From Candidatus Dadabacteria bacterium (GTDB lineage: Bacteria > Desulfobacterota_D > UBA1144 > Nemesobacterales > Nemesobacteraceae), in the NCBI GenBank assembly GCA_951812945.1, contig CATOTB010000006.1:1-64000 (forward strand): a DNA stretch of 64,000 nucleotides, read 5' to 3'. The position numbers were made by a program, and so were the translations under genes. Below, piece by piece: positions 38,131 through 46,340 of the stretch. The notes under the pieces were generated by a model, which did not search any database, was not told the origin of the DNA, and saw only the letters and a list, made by a program, of their open reading frames with translations. Position 1 is the stretch's first letter. Every line of letters starts with the position of its first letter.

Positions 38131-39930
38131 ATGGCAAAAATCAGAACACTTCCGGATGTCCTTGTCTCCAAGATAGCTGCCGGAGAAATAGTCGAAAGAC
38201 CCGCTTCTGTAGTAAAAGAACTTGTTGAAAACTCAATTGACGCAGGGGCCACCAGAGTATCCGTACATCTTGAGGCTGGAGGCAAGAGGCTTATAAGGGT
38301 GGTTGATAACGGTCACGGGATGTCTCGTGATGATGCCCTTATGAGCATTGAACGCCACGCCACGAGCAAAATAAGGGATATAGACGATCTTTTCTCGATA
38401 GGGACTCTCGGTTTTCGCGGTGAGGCGCTTCCGAGCATAGCCAGCGTTTCAAGGTTCAGAATGATAACCGCCGCCGAGGGTTCGAAGTCCGGCACGGAAA
38501 TCTACATTGAAGGCGGAGTCATGAGAAAAGTTAAGGAGACGGCGTCTCCCGCGGGTTCTTCCGTCGAGGTTAAGAACCTGTTTTTCAACACGCCGCCGAG
38601 GCTTAAGTTTCTGAAAAGGCCGGAGACCGAGCTTGGCAGGGCTCTTGAGGTTATCCAGCGCGAGGCCCTTTCAAGACCCGGGGTGTCTTTTGAGATTTTC
38701 TCAGACGGAAGAAATATCCATCGCTACAGCGCAAGCGAATCTCTTTCGCAGCGCGTAGCGCAGATAATCCCCGGCACATCCCTTTACGAGATAGACTTTG
38801 AAGACGAAACCCTTGCGCTGTACGGTTTCCTGGGAAGCCCGCTGGATCCTCGCTCCTCGATGCGCAGGCTGTTTACTTACGTGAACACAAGACCTGTTAG
38901 GGACCGTTTTATAAACAGGATCATAATGGACTGCTACGGGAGGATGGTTGAAAAGGGGCGGTATCCCCAGGGGGCTGTCTTTATTGAGAGGGACCCCGCA
39001 TTGGTGGACGTTAACGTGCACCCGACCAAAAGCGAGGTGATGTTCGAGGGCCAGTACGAAGTTGGCCAGAGCATTCGCCGTGCGATAGGCGGCATGCTTG
39101 CCGACGCCCCGTGGATGAAGGGCTACAGGGAAAGGACACAGAAGGCCCTTGGGGATTTTTACGAGAGACAGAAAGACCCGGGGTCTCCCAAGAGAAATGA
39201 TTACCCCGCGGCGACATCTTCAGCGAAAGCAGCTTCCGCGCAAGCCGCGTACAAGCCCGGATCAACATCATCTTTCCACGGCGGCGTTTCCACTGTACCC
39301 GAAAAGTCTGCGGAGACCGCAAAAGGGGACATGTTCTCCGACGGCTTTTACTCAAGCCTCAAGTTTCTCGGACAGGTCGGAAAGCTGTATCTTGTATGCG
39401 AAAGCCCGGATGGAATCATTCTTATTGACCAGCATGCAGCCCATGAGCGGGTTAACTTCGAGAGAATAAAAAAATCCTATCTCGAAGAAACTTCCTCCTG
39501 CTCCCAGGAGCTTCTGATTCCCGAAGTGGTAGAACTTACGGTTCGGGAAATCAATACGGCGCGGCAGTTTGCAAACGAGATGGAGAGGCTTGGCTTTAAT
39601 TTTGAGATTTTCGGAGAAAACGCGGTCAGGATAAAATCCGTCCCGGGGTTTTTAAGGGACTCTGATTACGCCCGGGTTTTTAGCGATCTGTTCGACGAGC
39701 TTGATGGTTTCGGCGACCCCAAGAGCCTGAGGGAACATCTGGACACGGTGTGCGCCACAATGGCGTGCCACAGTTCGATAACCGCAAACCGTACACTCTC
39801 GGAGCAGGAGACAAGGAATCTTTTTGCGGATATGGACGCTTCGGAGAATCCGCACGCCTGCCCTCACGGCCGGCCGGTTGCGACCCGGATATCGTACAAT
39901 ATGCTTGAGAAGATGTTTAAAAGAACCTGA
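38131..39930 (+). CDS. mutL: DNA mismatch repair protein MutL
   Basis: 599 residues. The N-terminal GHKL ATPase has IAAGEIVERPASVVKELVENSIDAG, DNGHGM and GFRGEALPSIASV. The C-terminal domain carries DQHAAHERVNFE, the endonuclease motif of MutL in bacteria that lack MutH, and CPHGRP, the zinc-binding C-terminal motif. So this MutL should nick the strand itself. mutS is not in the window. The gene lies just after a small membrane-protein gene. Confidence 0.96.
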   Translation: MAKIRTLPDVLVSKIAAGEIVERPASVVKELVENSIDAGATRVSVHLEAGGKRLIRVVDNGHGMSRDDALMSIERHATSKIRDIDDLFSIGTLGFRGEALPSIASVSRFRMITAAEGSKSGTEIYIEGGVMRKVKETASPAGSSVEVKNLFFNTPPRLKFLKRPETELGRALEVIQREALSRPGVSFEIFSDGRNIHRYSASESLSQRVAQIIPGTSLYEIDFEDETLALYGFLGSPLDPRSSMRRLFTYVNTRPVRDRFINRIIMDCYGRMVEKGRYPQGAVFIERDPALVDVNVHPTKSEVMFEGQYEVGQSIRRAIGGMLADAPWMKGYRERTQKALGDFYERQKDPGSPKRNDYPAATSSAKAASAQAAYKPGSTSSFHGGVSTVPEKSAETAKGDMFSDGFYSSLKFLGQVGKLYLVCESPDGIILIDQHAAHERVNFERIKKSYLEETSSCSQELLIPEVVELTVREINTARQFANEMERLGFNFEIFGENAVRIKSVPGFLRDSDYARVFSDLFDELDGFGDPKSLREHLDTVCATMACHSSITANRTLSEQETRNLFADMDASENPHACPHGRPVATRISYNMLEKMFKRT

Positions 39931-40019
39931 TTCGGACGGTTTTTACATGGTGGTGGTAAGCCGAAGTTTCCGAGAAAAATTACTCTTTGCAAATATCATA
40001 AAGGAGGATCAAATCCGAA

Positions 40020-40589
40020 ATGGCTGTTGTTGAGACGAGTCGTTTTCATAAGGGGATGAAGATCGAGACCGAAGGGGCGATCTGGGAGATAGTTGAGTAC
40101 AAGCATTCTAAGATGGCGCAGAGAAGCCCGATAGTTACCGCGAGGCTCAAAAATATTGCTACTGGAGCCGTCAGGGAAATGAAATTCCGCGCTGGAGATA
40201 CGTTTAACGTTCCCGACATCCAGAAAAGGACGATGCAGTATCTCTACAGGGACGATTCAATGTTTTACTTCATGGATTCTGAAACTTTTGACCAGTTCCC
40301 GTTCAATGCGGACATAATAGGGGACACTGTGAAGTTTTTAAAAGAACAGCAGGAAGTCGTCGTTCAAATGCACGAGGGAGAACTCATAGGCGTGGAGCTT
40401 CCCACTGCAGTTGTCTTCGAGGTTACGCACACGGAACCCGGAGTAAAGGGAGATACGGTTTCAAGCACTACGAAACCGGCGACCATAGAAACCGGAGCGG
40501 TGGTTGCCGTCCCTATTTTTATTAATATCGGGGACATGATAAAAGTTGATACCAGGAACGGGAATTATCTCGAAAGGGCGAAATCCTGA
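40020..40589 (+). CDS. efp: translation elongation factor P with unusual loop
   Basis: 189 residues, three domains, normal length; relieves ribosome stalling at polyproline. A strong AAAGGAGG precedes the ATG. Domain I reads SRFHKGMKIETEGAIW; domain III holds EPGVKGDTVSSTTKPATIETGAVVAVP. The loop that normally carries the modified Lys (KPGKG in E. coli, residue 34) reads KHSKMAQRSPI here, so without gaps residue 34 is Gln and residue 35 Arg. The usual EpmA-type lysylation or arginine rhamnosylation would not apply as such. Confidence 0.93.
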   Translation: MAVVETSRFHKGMKIETEGAIWEIVEYKHSKMAQRSPIVTARLKNIATGAVREMKFRAGDTFNVPDIQKRTMQYLYRDDSMFYFMDSETFDQFPFNADIIGDTVKFLKEQQEVVVQMHEGELIGVELPTAVVFEVTHTEPGVKGDTVSSTTKPATIETGAVVAVPIFINIGDMIKVDTRNGNYLERAKS

Positions 40590-40618
40590 GCTAAGACCGC
40601 CCGATTGCTAACCACGTC

Positions 40619-41920
40619 CTATTTTCCGAAAGGGTCCTCAAGTTCCGGGTGCCAGAGTCTGAAGTGTTCTTTGTGCAGGTCGTGGTATGAGTCTTTCTGG
40701 AAGTACTTGTCGTAGAACTCAAGATCGAGATGGTGGGCCTGGAATACCAGCCGAACGAACATCGGGTCAAGAAAAGCCGGGAATCTTCCGTAGTTCTCAT
40801 GCACATAGGTGCAGAAATCCTTTACTATCTGTATCCTGACTTCGGAAGGATGGTATTCGTCGCGCAGGATCGAGGCGGGATCTCTGTAGGGAAACGGGTT
40901 GTCTTCCTTCCAGAACTCCCCTCTTACTTCGAGAAATTTATCAACCGCTTCGCCCATGTCCGCCACGTAGGGAGGGCAGAGGGATTCGAAAACTCCGTCT
41001 CTTCCGACGGGATAGGGCGGATTGGTGCTCCGAAGACTTTGCTCCGGCTGGACGAACCGGAACCCGAGTCCCTTGTGGGAAGGGTCTAGCCCGAGGGCGT
41101 AATGGGGCAGCAGTCCCGTAAATGTCCAACCTCCGAGACCCAGAGCCTGCAGCGCGAGATTCATGTTCTGGCTTATGAAGGCCTGTTCCACGTTGAGCGT
41201 GGTCAGCACCCTTAATTCCAGATCAAACAGAGAAAGCCTGACGTCGTTTCTGATGTAGCCTTTTTCTATCCATTTATCAAGACCGCACGACCTTCCCCCG
41301 TTGAGTTCGTCAATAATGTTAAAACCGTACTTGGACCCAAAATATATGAACAGAAGCACCATGTACTCAACGGTGGTATTGGTCACCGGGATGAAAAAGC
41401 TTGTCCCCGGTTTATTGGTGTTCCAGGCGTTAAAGTCAAAAAGGCCGGGCTCTCCTTTGGGAAGATCCGCTCTTTGGTCCTCAAGGGTAATTCTGCTTGC
41501 CCTGAAAAGCTCAAGTATTTTTTCAAGCTGTTTTTCCCTATCAAGTGACATGAAGATCGAGGTGTCGGGGGGCATTAGGTCAAAAAGCCGTACCATGTAG
41601 ACCCCTTCGTCATTTGTGTAGAAAAGCTCGGTCGAATGGGAGTTGCAGGAGCACGGCCAGCTTCTCCCCGTCCACTGGAAAAGCCATGATATGCCGGTTC
41701 TTGGAAGGTCTCCCAGGGAGAGACCCGTGGTTCCCGTGCCCGCCCAGATCAGGAAAGCCTCTTCAAGTTCGGAAAGCGGAACCGGGTCATGAGAGGAGCT
41801 GTAAGCCAGATTCCCCTCGGGAATTTCCATGCCGAGGCCGAAACGCCGCGATCTTCTTGAAAATATGGAGTCCAGAAGACTGAAGTTTATGGCTTTCTCA
41901 AAGCCTTTGGGGATTTTCAT
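40619..41920 (-). CDS. nitroreductase-like flavoprotein, uncharacterised
   Basis: 433 residues. The N-terminal SLLDSIFSRRSRRFGLGMEIP is like the FMN-binding start of nitroreductases, and AFISQNMNLALQALGLGGW resembles their conserved helix, but the protein is about twice the usual length and has extra segments rich in aromatic residues. It lacks a signal peptide. The C-terminal third (DEYHPSEVRIQIVKDFCTY) has no match I recognise. It is flanked by efp and a Fur-type regulator on the same strand as the latter. Confidence 0.5.
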   Translation of the reverse strand: MKIPKGFEKAINFSLLDSIFSRRSRRFGLGMEIPEGNLAYSSSHDPVPLSELEEAFLIWAGTGTTGLSLGDLPRTGISWLFQWTGRSWPCSCNSHSTELFYTNDEGVYMVRLFDLMPPDTSIFMSLDREKQLEKILELFRASRITLEDQRADLPKGEPGLFDFNAWNTNKPGTSFFIPVTNTTVEYMVLLFIYFGSKYGFNIIDELNGGRSCGLDKWIEKGYIRNDVRLSLFDLELRVLTTLNVEQAFISQNMNLALQALGLGGWTFTGLLPHYALGLDPSHKGLGFRFVQPEQSLRSTNPPYPVGRDGVFESLCPPYVADMGEAVDKFLEVRGEFWKEDNPFPYRDPASILRDEYHPSEVRIQIVKDFCTYVHENYGRFPAFLDPMFVRLVFQAHHLDLEFYDKYFQKDSYHDLHKEHFRLWHPELEDPFGK

Positions 41921-41966
41921 TTGTCCGCTCTTTTGGGAGGTCTGGCGAGAAACGGCTGGGTTCTGG

Positions 41967-42416
41967 TCAGTTGCTGAGGCTTTTGCATTCCTCGCAGATT
42001 CCGCTGAAAAGTACCGAGTATCCGAGAATTTTGTAATTGTCTATTTGGGGGTCAAGTTTCGAATAAGCTATGGAATCGTCGTAGAGATCCTCTATCTTTT
42101 TGCATTTCACGCATACGACGTGATGGTGAGGTTCCATGTTGGCGTCGTATCTGGCGGCGTGATACAGGGTGTTCACTACGGATATGAGTCCCATTCTCTC
42201 AAATGTTTCAAGGGTTCTGTACACCGTGGTAAGAGATATGTTCGGGTAGTAATCCTTTATGTTCTTGTAGATCATTTCGGTGCTCGGGTGCTGCATGCTT
42301 CCTGCAAGCTCCTTGTATATCGCTATTCGCTGGGGAGTTACCTTGAGCCCCAGTTCTTTGCTTCTTTTTATGAATTGCGATATCTTGTTTTCGGTTCTGG
42401 GTTCCGAATTCTTCAT
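41967..42416 (-). CDS. Fur/PerR-family metal-responsive repressor
   Basis: 149 residues. A winged helix (LGLKVTPQRIAIYKELAGSMQHPSTEMIYKNI) is followed by LTTVYRTLETFERMGL, then the dimerisation domain with HHHVVCVKC and a second CEEC (GICEEC). These His and Cys pairs bind zinc and the regulatory metal. Fur senses iron and PerR peroxide; which it is cannot be decided. It is divergent from the aldolase gene, with an inverted repeat between. Confidence 0.88.
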   Translation of the reverse strand: MKNSEPRTENKISQFIKRSKELGLKVTPQRIAIYKELAGSMQHPSTEMIYKNIKDYYPNISLTTVYRTLETFERMGLISVVNTLYHAARYDANMEPHHHVVCVKCKKIEDLYDDSIAYSKLDPQIDNYKILGYSVLFSGICEECKSLSN

Positions 42417-42462
42417 AATCTGTCCCTTGATGGAAGTTAAAACAGACCAGTTTCAGTGTACA

Positions 42463-42476
42463 TTAAAAGTGTTTAA
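42463..42476. promoter_or_regulatory. inverted repeat between the Fur-type gene and the aldolase
   Basis: TTAAA-AGTG-TTTAA, perfect arms of five bases, about 50 bases upstream of the Fur-type ATG and 18 bases before the aldolase ATG. Fur/PerR sites are AT-rich palindromes of this kind, so it may be an autoregulatory site. Sequence support is weak. Confidence 0.3.
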
Positions 42477-42493
42477 GTCTCAAACCGCGCACC

Positions 42494-43105
42494 ATGGAAA
42501 AAACCGCGATTGAGTTTATGAAGAAAAACAGGGTCGTGGCCGTTATAAGGTCCGCCAGTTACGAAAAATCTCTTGAATTCGCAAGGGCATGCGTTGACGG
42601 CGGGATAAAACTCATAGAAGTCATATCAATCTCTCCGGGTTCTGAAAGGCTTCTTCGGGAACTCGCCTCTCGGGACGGAATATGCGTCGGGGCGGGTACG
42701 GTTCTTGACCGCGGCTCCGCTGAGCGGATGTATGACAGCGGGGCCAGCTTCATAGTTTCTCCGCACACCGACCCCGCGATAATCGAATATTGTCGGAAAA
42801 GCGACATCACGGTGATCTCAGGCGCCTTTACATCCTCCGAGATGGTTAACGCCCGCAACATTGGAGCTGACTTCGTAAAGATATTTCCCGCTTCGAGTTT
42901 CGGTCCGGGTTACGTGAAGGCTATAAAGGACCCTCTCGGATTTATGGATATCATGGTTACCGGAGGAATTACCGCGGACAACATCCGGGATTATTTCTCG
43001 GCGGGAGCCGCGCTTGCCGGAGTGTCTACCGCGCTTTTGAGCGGAGGAGACGACTATCAGTCAATAAAACAGAGGGCCGAGGAGTTCTCTCGGTTCTCCG
43101 CGTGA
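42494..43105 (+). CDS. KDPG/KHG aldolase family protein
   Basis: 203 residues, a class I TIM-barrel aldolase. RVVAVIRSASYEKSLEFARACVDGGIKLIEV carries the catalytic Glu, GAGTVLDRGSAERMYDSGASFIVSP the substrate loop, and DFVKIFPAS the Schiff-base Lys. It would cleave 2-keto-3-deoxy-6-phosphogluconate or a related keto acid to pyruvate plus an aldehyde. No Entner-Doudoroff partner lies nearby. It overlaps the next gene by four bases (GTGA). Confidence 0.85.
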   Translation: MEKTAIEFMKKNRVVAVIRSASYEKSLEFARACVDGGIKLIEVISISPGSERLLRELASRDGICVGAGTVLDRGSAERMYDSGASFIVSPHTDPAIIEYCRKSDITVISGAFTSSEMVNARNIGADFVKIFPASSFGPGYVKAIKDPLGFMDIMVTGGITADNIRDYFSAGAALAGVSTALLSGGDDYQSIKQRAEEFSRFSA

Positions 43106-43473
43106 AAATGAATACAAAGCCCCGGGCAAGGGAGTTTTATCTTGACTCAATAGACGAGGTGTTTGCCGAGATCTTTTTTCTTTTCGGCGGCGGCTTTGAC
43201 GTTCAGATGGAAATCGCTTCTGAGACCTCGCTTGTAAGCGCTTCTTTTTCGCCCCGCATCACGGCGGTTGATAGAGAGGGGGCAGTCGACTTTGAGCTTT
43301 GTGCCTTTGAATGTTCAGGTGTTTCTGCGGAGAATCTCGAGGGGTATCTCGGGGTCCCGGTGCATACAAGCAGCGCGCTTGAGTTTTTTGACTATGTTTT
43401 TTCCCAAAGATCCAAAGTTGCCTGCGGCGTGGATTTCGCGGGAAACAGCTGGATAATAGCCGTTACTGACTGA
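43102..43473 (+). CDS. hypothetical protein coupled to the aldolase
   Basis: 123 residues from GTG at 43102, which overlaps the aldolase stop, so translation is likely coupled. Soluble, no signal peptide; an alternating strand pattern (FDVQMEIASETSLVSASFSP; ACGVDFAGNSWIIAV). I do not recognise the family. A terminator follows directly. Confidence 0.6.
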   Translation: MKMNTKPRAREFYLDSIDEVFAEIFFLFGGGFDVQMEIASETSLVSASFSPRITAVDREGAVDFELCAFECSGVSAENLEGYLGVPVHTSSALEFFDYVFSQRSKVACGVDFAGNSWIIAVTD

Positions 43474-43500
43474 AAACGGCCATTATTTCCGGCTGTTTTT
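43473..43500 (+). terminator. rho-independent terminator after the aldolase operon
   Basis: AAAACGGCC pairs with GGCTGTTTT (one G-T pair) over a short loop, ending in TTTTT. It begins at the stop codon of the preceding gene. Confidence 0.75.
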
Positions 43501-43566
43501 AGATATTGATTTTCCTTTCCTGGTTGCTTTTTTGCGGGCTTGCTTAAAACCTGTTACTTTAGCAAA

Positions 43567-43926
43567 GTGAGGTTTTTGCCGTTATTGCTGATGTTAGTGA
43601 CCGTGTTTTCGCTACCTGCTTATGCCCAAAGCGGGACGGGCCACGACTGGTATTCGGGAAACAGCTACTATTGGAATACGGATCCTGAGGGCAAGACGAC
43701 TGTTCATGGCTTTGACACGAAAACAGGAGCGTACTGGAATGCGACTATCGAACCAGATGGGGACATGAGGGGCTACGATAGCAATTACAATCCCTGGAGT
43801 TACGATAGCCGGACGGGATATTACTATAATTTTGGCACAGGTGAGAACTGTATCGGAAAAGGCTATGTCCGGACATGTTATTGGGGAGGCATGCTGAATG
43901 GTCCCATGGGCAGGGGCAATAAATGA
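43567..43926 (+). CDS. small secreted protein rich in Trp and Tyr
   Basis: About 119 residues from GTG at 43567; a TTG at 43540 is possible. A signal peptide is clear (RFLPLLLMLVTVFSLPAYAQ). The mature part has short repeats of the form YSGNSYYWNTDPEG, TKTGAYWNATIEPDG, SNYNPWSYDSRTGYYYNFGTG, i.e. aromatic clusters separated by Asp/Gly. The pattern suggests a small beta structure with exposed aromatics. Two Cys flank the last part (ENCIG, RTCYW). Function unknown. Confidence 0.6.
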   Translation: MRFLPLLLMLVTVFSLPAYAQSGTGHDWYSGNSYYWNTDPEGKTTVHGFDTKTGAYWNATIEPDGDMRGYDSNYNPWSYDSRTGYYYNFGTGENCIGKGYVRTCYWGGMLNGPMGRGNK

Positions 43927-43999
43927 GCAAGCCGTTCACTTTGGGAGTGGACAAGAAAAGGGAGACTCGGGTCACCGAGACAGGGTTGGATGATAGCCT

Positions 44000-45079
44000 C
44001 TAGAACCGTTCCAGAATTTCGTAATAGGTATTTCTCTGCGCGGGGTTAAACCCGGCGCTTTTTATCATGTGAACCAGTTCGTCTACGGTCGAGCGAATCT
44101 TGTTCTCAGCGCACCCCAGGACATTTTCGTCGTAAAGAGTCCCCCCGAGGTCGCTTGCGCCGTAGTGCATGGACATTGAACCCATCTTCTTTCCCTGGGT
44201 AAACCACGAGCCTTGAACATGCTTGAAGTTATCGAGAAATATCCTGCATACCGATAGAACCCTAAGGTATCTCTCCCCGCCGACCTCGTCCTTTATTCTT
44301 TTTTCAAGCAGGGTGTTTTTTGGCTTGAATGTCCAAGGGATAAACGCTAGGAAATTCCCCGTTTCATCTTGAAGCTCTCTTATCCTGAGGAGGTGCTCGA
44401 TTATGTCCTCGTCCTCCTCAAGGTGGCCGAACATCATGGTCGCGGTCGTCTTAAAGCCCGTCAGATGAGCTTCCCTGGTGATTCTCATCCATGTGTCGGC
44501 ATCTATCTTGAGAGGGCTTATAGCTCTTCTCGCCTTGTTGGACAGCACCTCGGCGCCCCCTCCCGGTATTGTTCTCAGGCCCGCGTCCCAGAGGCTTTGC
44601 AGCACGTATTTTGTGTCGAGATTTTCATACTTGGCAATTGCGGCTATTTCCGGGGCGGAGAAGGCGTGGAGATGAAGGTCCGGTATCTCCTTTCTGGCCC
44701 TTTTTACGATTTCAATATAGTAGTCAAGCTTCAGTTCCGGGTTATGACCTCCCTGCAGAAGAACTGTAGTGGCGCCGTTATGGTATGAGGTGCGCATTAT
44801 TTCGATCACTTTGTCGACGCTCAGTGTGTAGGCGTCGTATGCGCCCGGCGGTCTCCAGAAGGCGCAGAAAAGGCACTCCGTGTCGCAGACGTTCGTGTAG
44901 TTGGGGTTTGTGTCCGCGACGAAGGTCACTATGTTTTCCGGATTAAACTTTTTCCTTACTATATCGGCTAGGGAACCGAGCTGGAGCAGGTCGGCTTTCC
45001 CGAGAAGCAAAGCGGCTTCATCGGTCGATATCCGCTTACCCTCAAAAACCTTCGCGTAGATGTTTTCAAGCGAACTCAT
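44000..45079 (-). CDS. mqnC: cyclic dehypoxanthinyl futalosine synthase-type radical SAM enzyme
   Basis: About 359 residues from ATG at 45079 (MSSLENIYAK); the frame is open 13 codons earlier. The radical SAM Cys set is CDTECLFCAFWR (CxxxCxxC), followed by LLQGGHNPELKLDYYIE, HAFSAPEI and a late TYYEILERF. This is the MqnC/CofH group; the futalosine pathway for menaquinone uses MqnC to close the dehypoxanthine futalosine ring. The CofH alternative is less likely because no other F420 genes are near. No other mqn gene lies in the window. Confidence 0.85.
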   Translation of the reverse strand: MSSLENIYAKVFEGKRISTDEAALLLGKADLLQLGSLADIVRKKFNPENIVTFVADTNPNYTNVCDTECLFCAFWRPPGAYDAYTLSVDKVIEIMRTSYHNGATTVLLQGGHNPELKLDYYIEIVKRARKEIPDLHLHAFSAPEIAAIAKYENLDTKYVLQSLWDAGLRTIPGGGAEVLSNKARRAISPLKIDADTWMRITREAHLTGFKTTATMMFGHLEEDEDIIEHLLRIRELQDETGNFLAFIPWTFKPKNTLLEKRIKDEVGGERYLRVLSVCRIFLDNFKHVQGSWFTQGKKMGSMSMHYGASDLGGTLYDENVLGCAENKIRSTVDELVHMIKSAGFNPAQRNTYYEILERF

Positions 45080-45349
45080 AGAGAAAACTAATAAAGCTAA
45101 TAGCGGAGGCAAAGTCAATTCTGCGTGCGGTGTTTCTGAAGCCGCCTTCGAAACAGGTGTGGGCAGAAGGTTTCCCGCAACTGAGAAAAAACGCAGGATT
45201 GAACATGGTTTCTAGCAGGTTGGAGTTAGCGGCATGCCGGGCAGTTTAGCAACGTGTCAACATGTCATTTCAACGGTTAATCCCGGTTTGCAATCTTCAT
45301 AGCTCGATAAAATATATGTACCATATTCTTTCAGGAGCTCTAGATATCC

Positions 45350-46162
45350 ATGATCGGAATCTCAATCATTGCTACTTTTTGGATGCTGGTGACGGCATGC
45401 TTCGCAGGTTCTCCGGTATTGCCATCCGCTGTTATTTCACCTGATGCATGCGGCGACAAAGCACCGGTTGTCACTCGCGGAAATCTCGAACAGACAAGCG
45501 AGGCTGATCATGTGATTCTGGCCCGTCGCATCAACGAAACGGAGTCGGGAATCCCGGATTTTCCCGGAGACGGTCTGGTCGACGAGATAGCGCGGGTTTT
45601 GGGGCTAATACGTGCTGTCTCCCCGGAGATGGCCGAGGTGAATGCACGTCCAAGATGGGAACCCGGGACACTGATTCTGGGCCTGGAACCGTCTTTGTTT
45701 AAAGCTGTGACCGTGGGTTTGCCCGAAGAGGGGACCTCCGGTCCTTTTTGTACCGGGCACCCGGAATTTGACGCTCTTAATGCGGCGGTCGGCCTTCGAG
45801 GCGTGGAAATTCTTCCTTTTGAATATGCACTCGCCATCGTGATCAGGTTTCACCCGCGCGAGGATGTCCGTTCCGCGACCATATCATATCATGGGATAGA
45901 AGGAATCATCTACGCCCAGCCTGAATTCATGTTGGGAGATGGTTCCGATATTGAGGTGCTGTGGTCGGACGGAAAATGGTACACGGTGTTTCGCAAGGCA
46001 TGGGGCGATTGTCCGTCCGGCTGTATCTTTTCGGAACTCCACTTCTTTGTCGAGCATGAAGGTAAAGTCAAACGAATTGATCCGGAGCGCGCGGAGCAAA
46101 TCGGTGAGTTTGCCCAGCTTCTTGCGGAGCGCGGCTGGATGCAGCGGCCCGAAGGGCAATAG
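45350..46162 (+). CDS. secreted hypothetical protein
   Basis: 270 residues. A short hydrophobic start (IGISIIATFWMLVTACFAGS) looks like a signal peptide, with a possible lipobox at Cys 17. The middle contains ARPRWEPGTLILGL and LNAAVGLRGVEILPFEYALAIVIRF, then HGIEGIIYAQPEF, and the last 100 residues have DIEVLWSDGKWYTVFRKAWGDCPSGC with a Cys pair (WGDCPSGC). The ribosome site AGGAG precedes the ATG. I do not recognise the family. It is slightly more GC-rich than its neighbours. Confidence 0.55.
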   Translation: MIGISIIATFWMLVTACFAGSPVLPSAVISPDACGDKAPVVTRGNLEQTSEADHVILARRINETESGIPDFPGDGLVDEIARVLGLIRAVSPEMAEVNARPRWEPGTLILGLEPSLFKAVTVGLPEEGTSGPFCTGHPEFDALNAAVGLRGVEILPFEYALAIVIRFHPREDVRSATISYHGIEGIIYAQPEFMLGDGSDIEVLWSDGKWYTVFRKAWGDCPSGCIFSELHFFVEHEGKVKRIDPERAEQIGEFAQLLAERGWMQRPEGQ

Positions 46163-46340
46163 CTATTTGCCGGTTAACTTGTTGTGCAGAAGCGGGCAGT
46201 CTTGTTTTCTTTTGCTGTGTATTTTGATCCATTTTTGTTATCCTGTTTGAAAAGATCCTGCCCGGTTGTATGTCTGCGGTTTTCCCTTTCGTGGTGAATA
46301 CGCACCGGGATTTCGGAATCGAAGATTGATATGTGCTTAG

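Noticed and set aside
44000-45079. CofH (F420 synthesis) as the identity of the radical SAM gene
   Set aside because: Motif spacing is closer to MqnC, and no F420 gene is near; kept as the less likely alternative.
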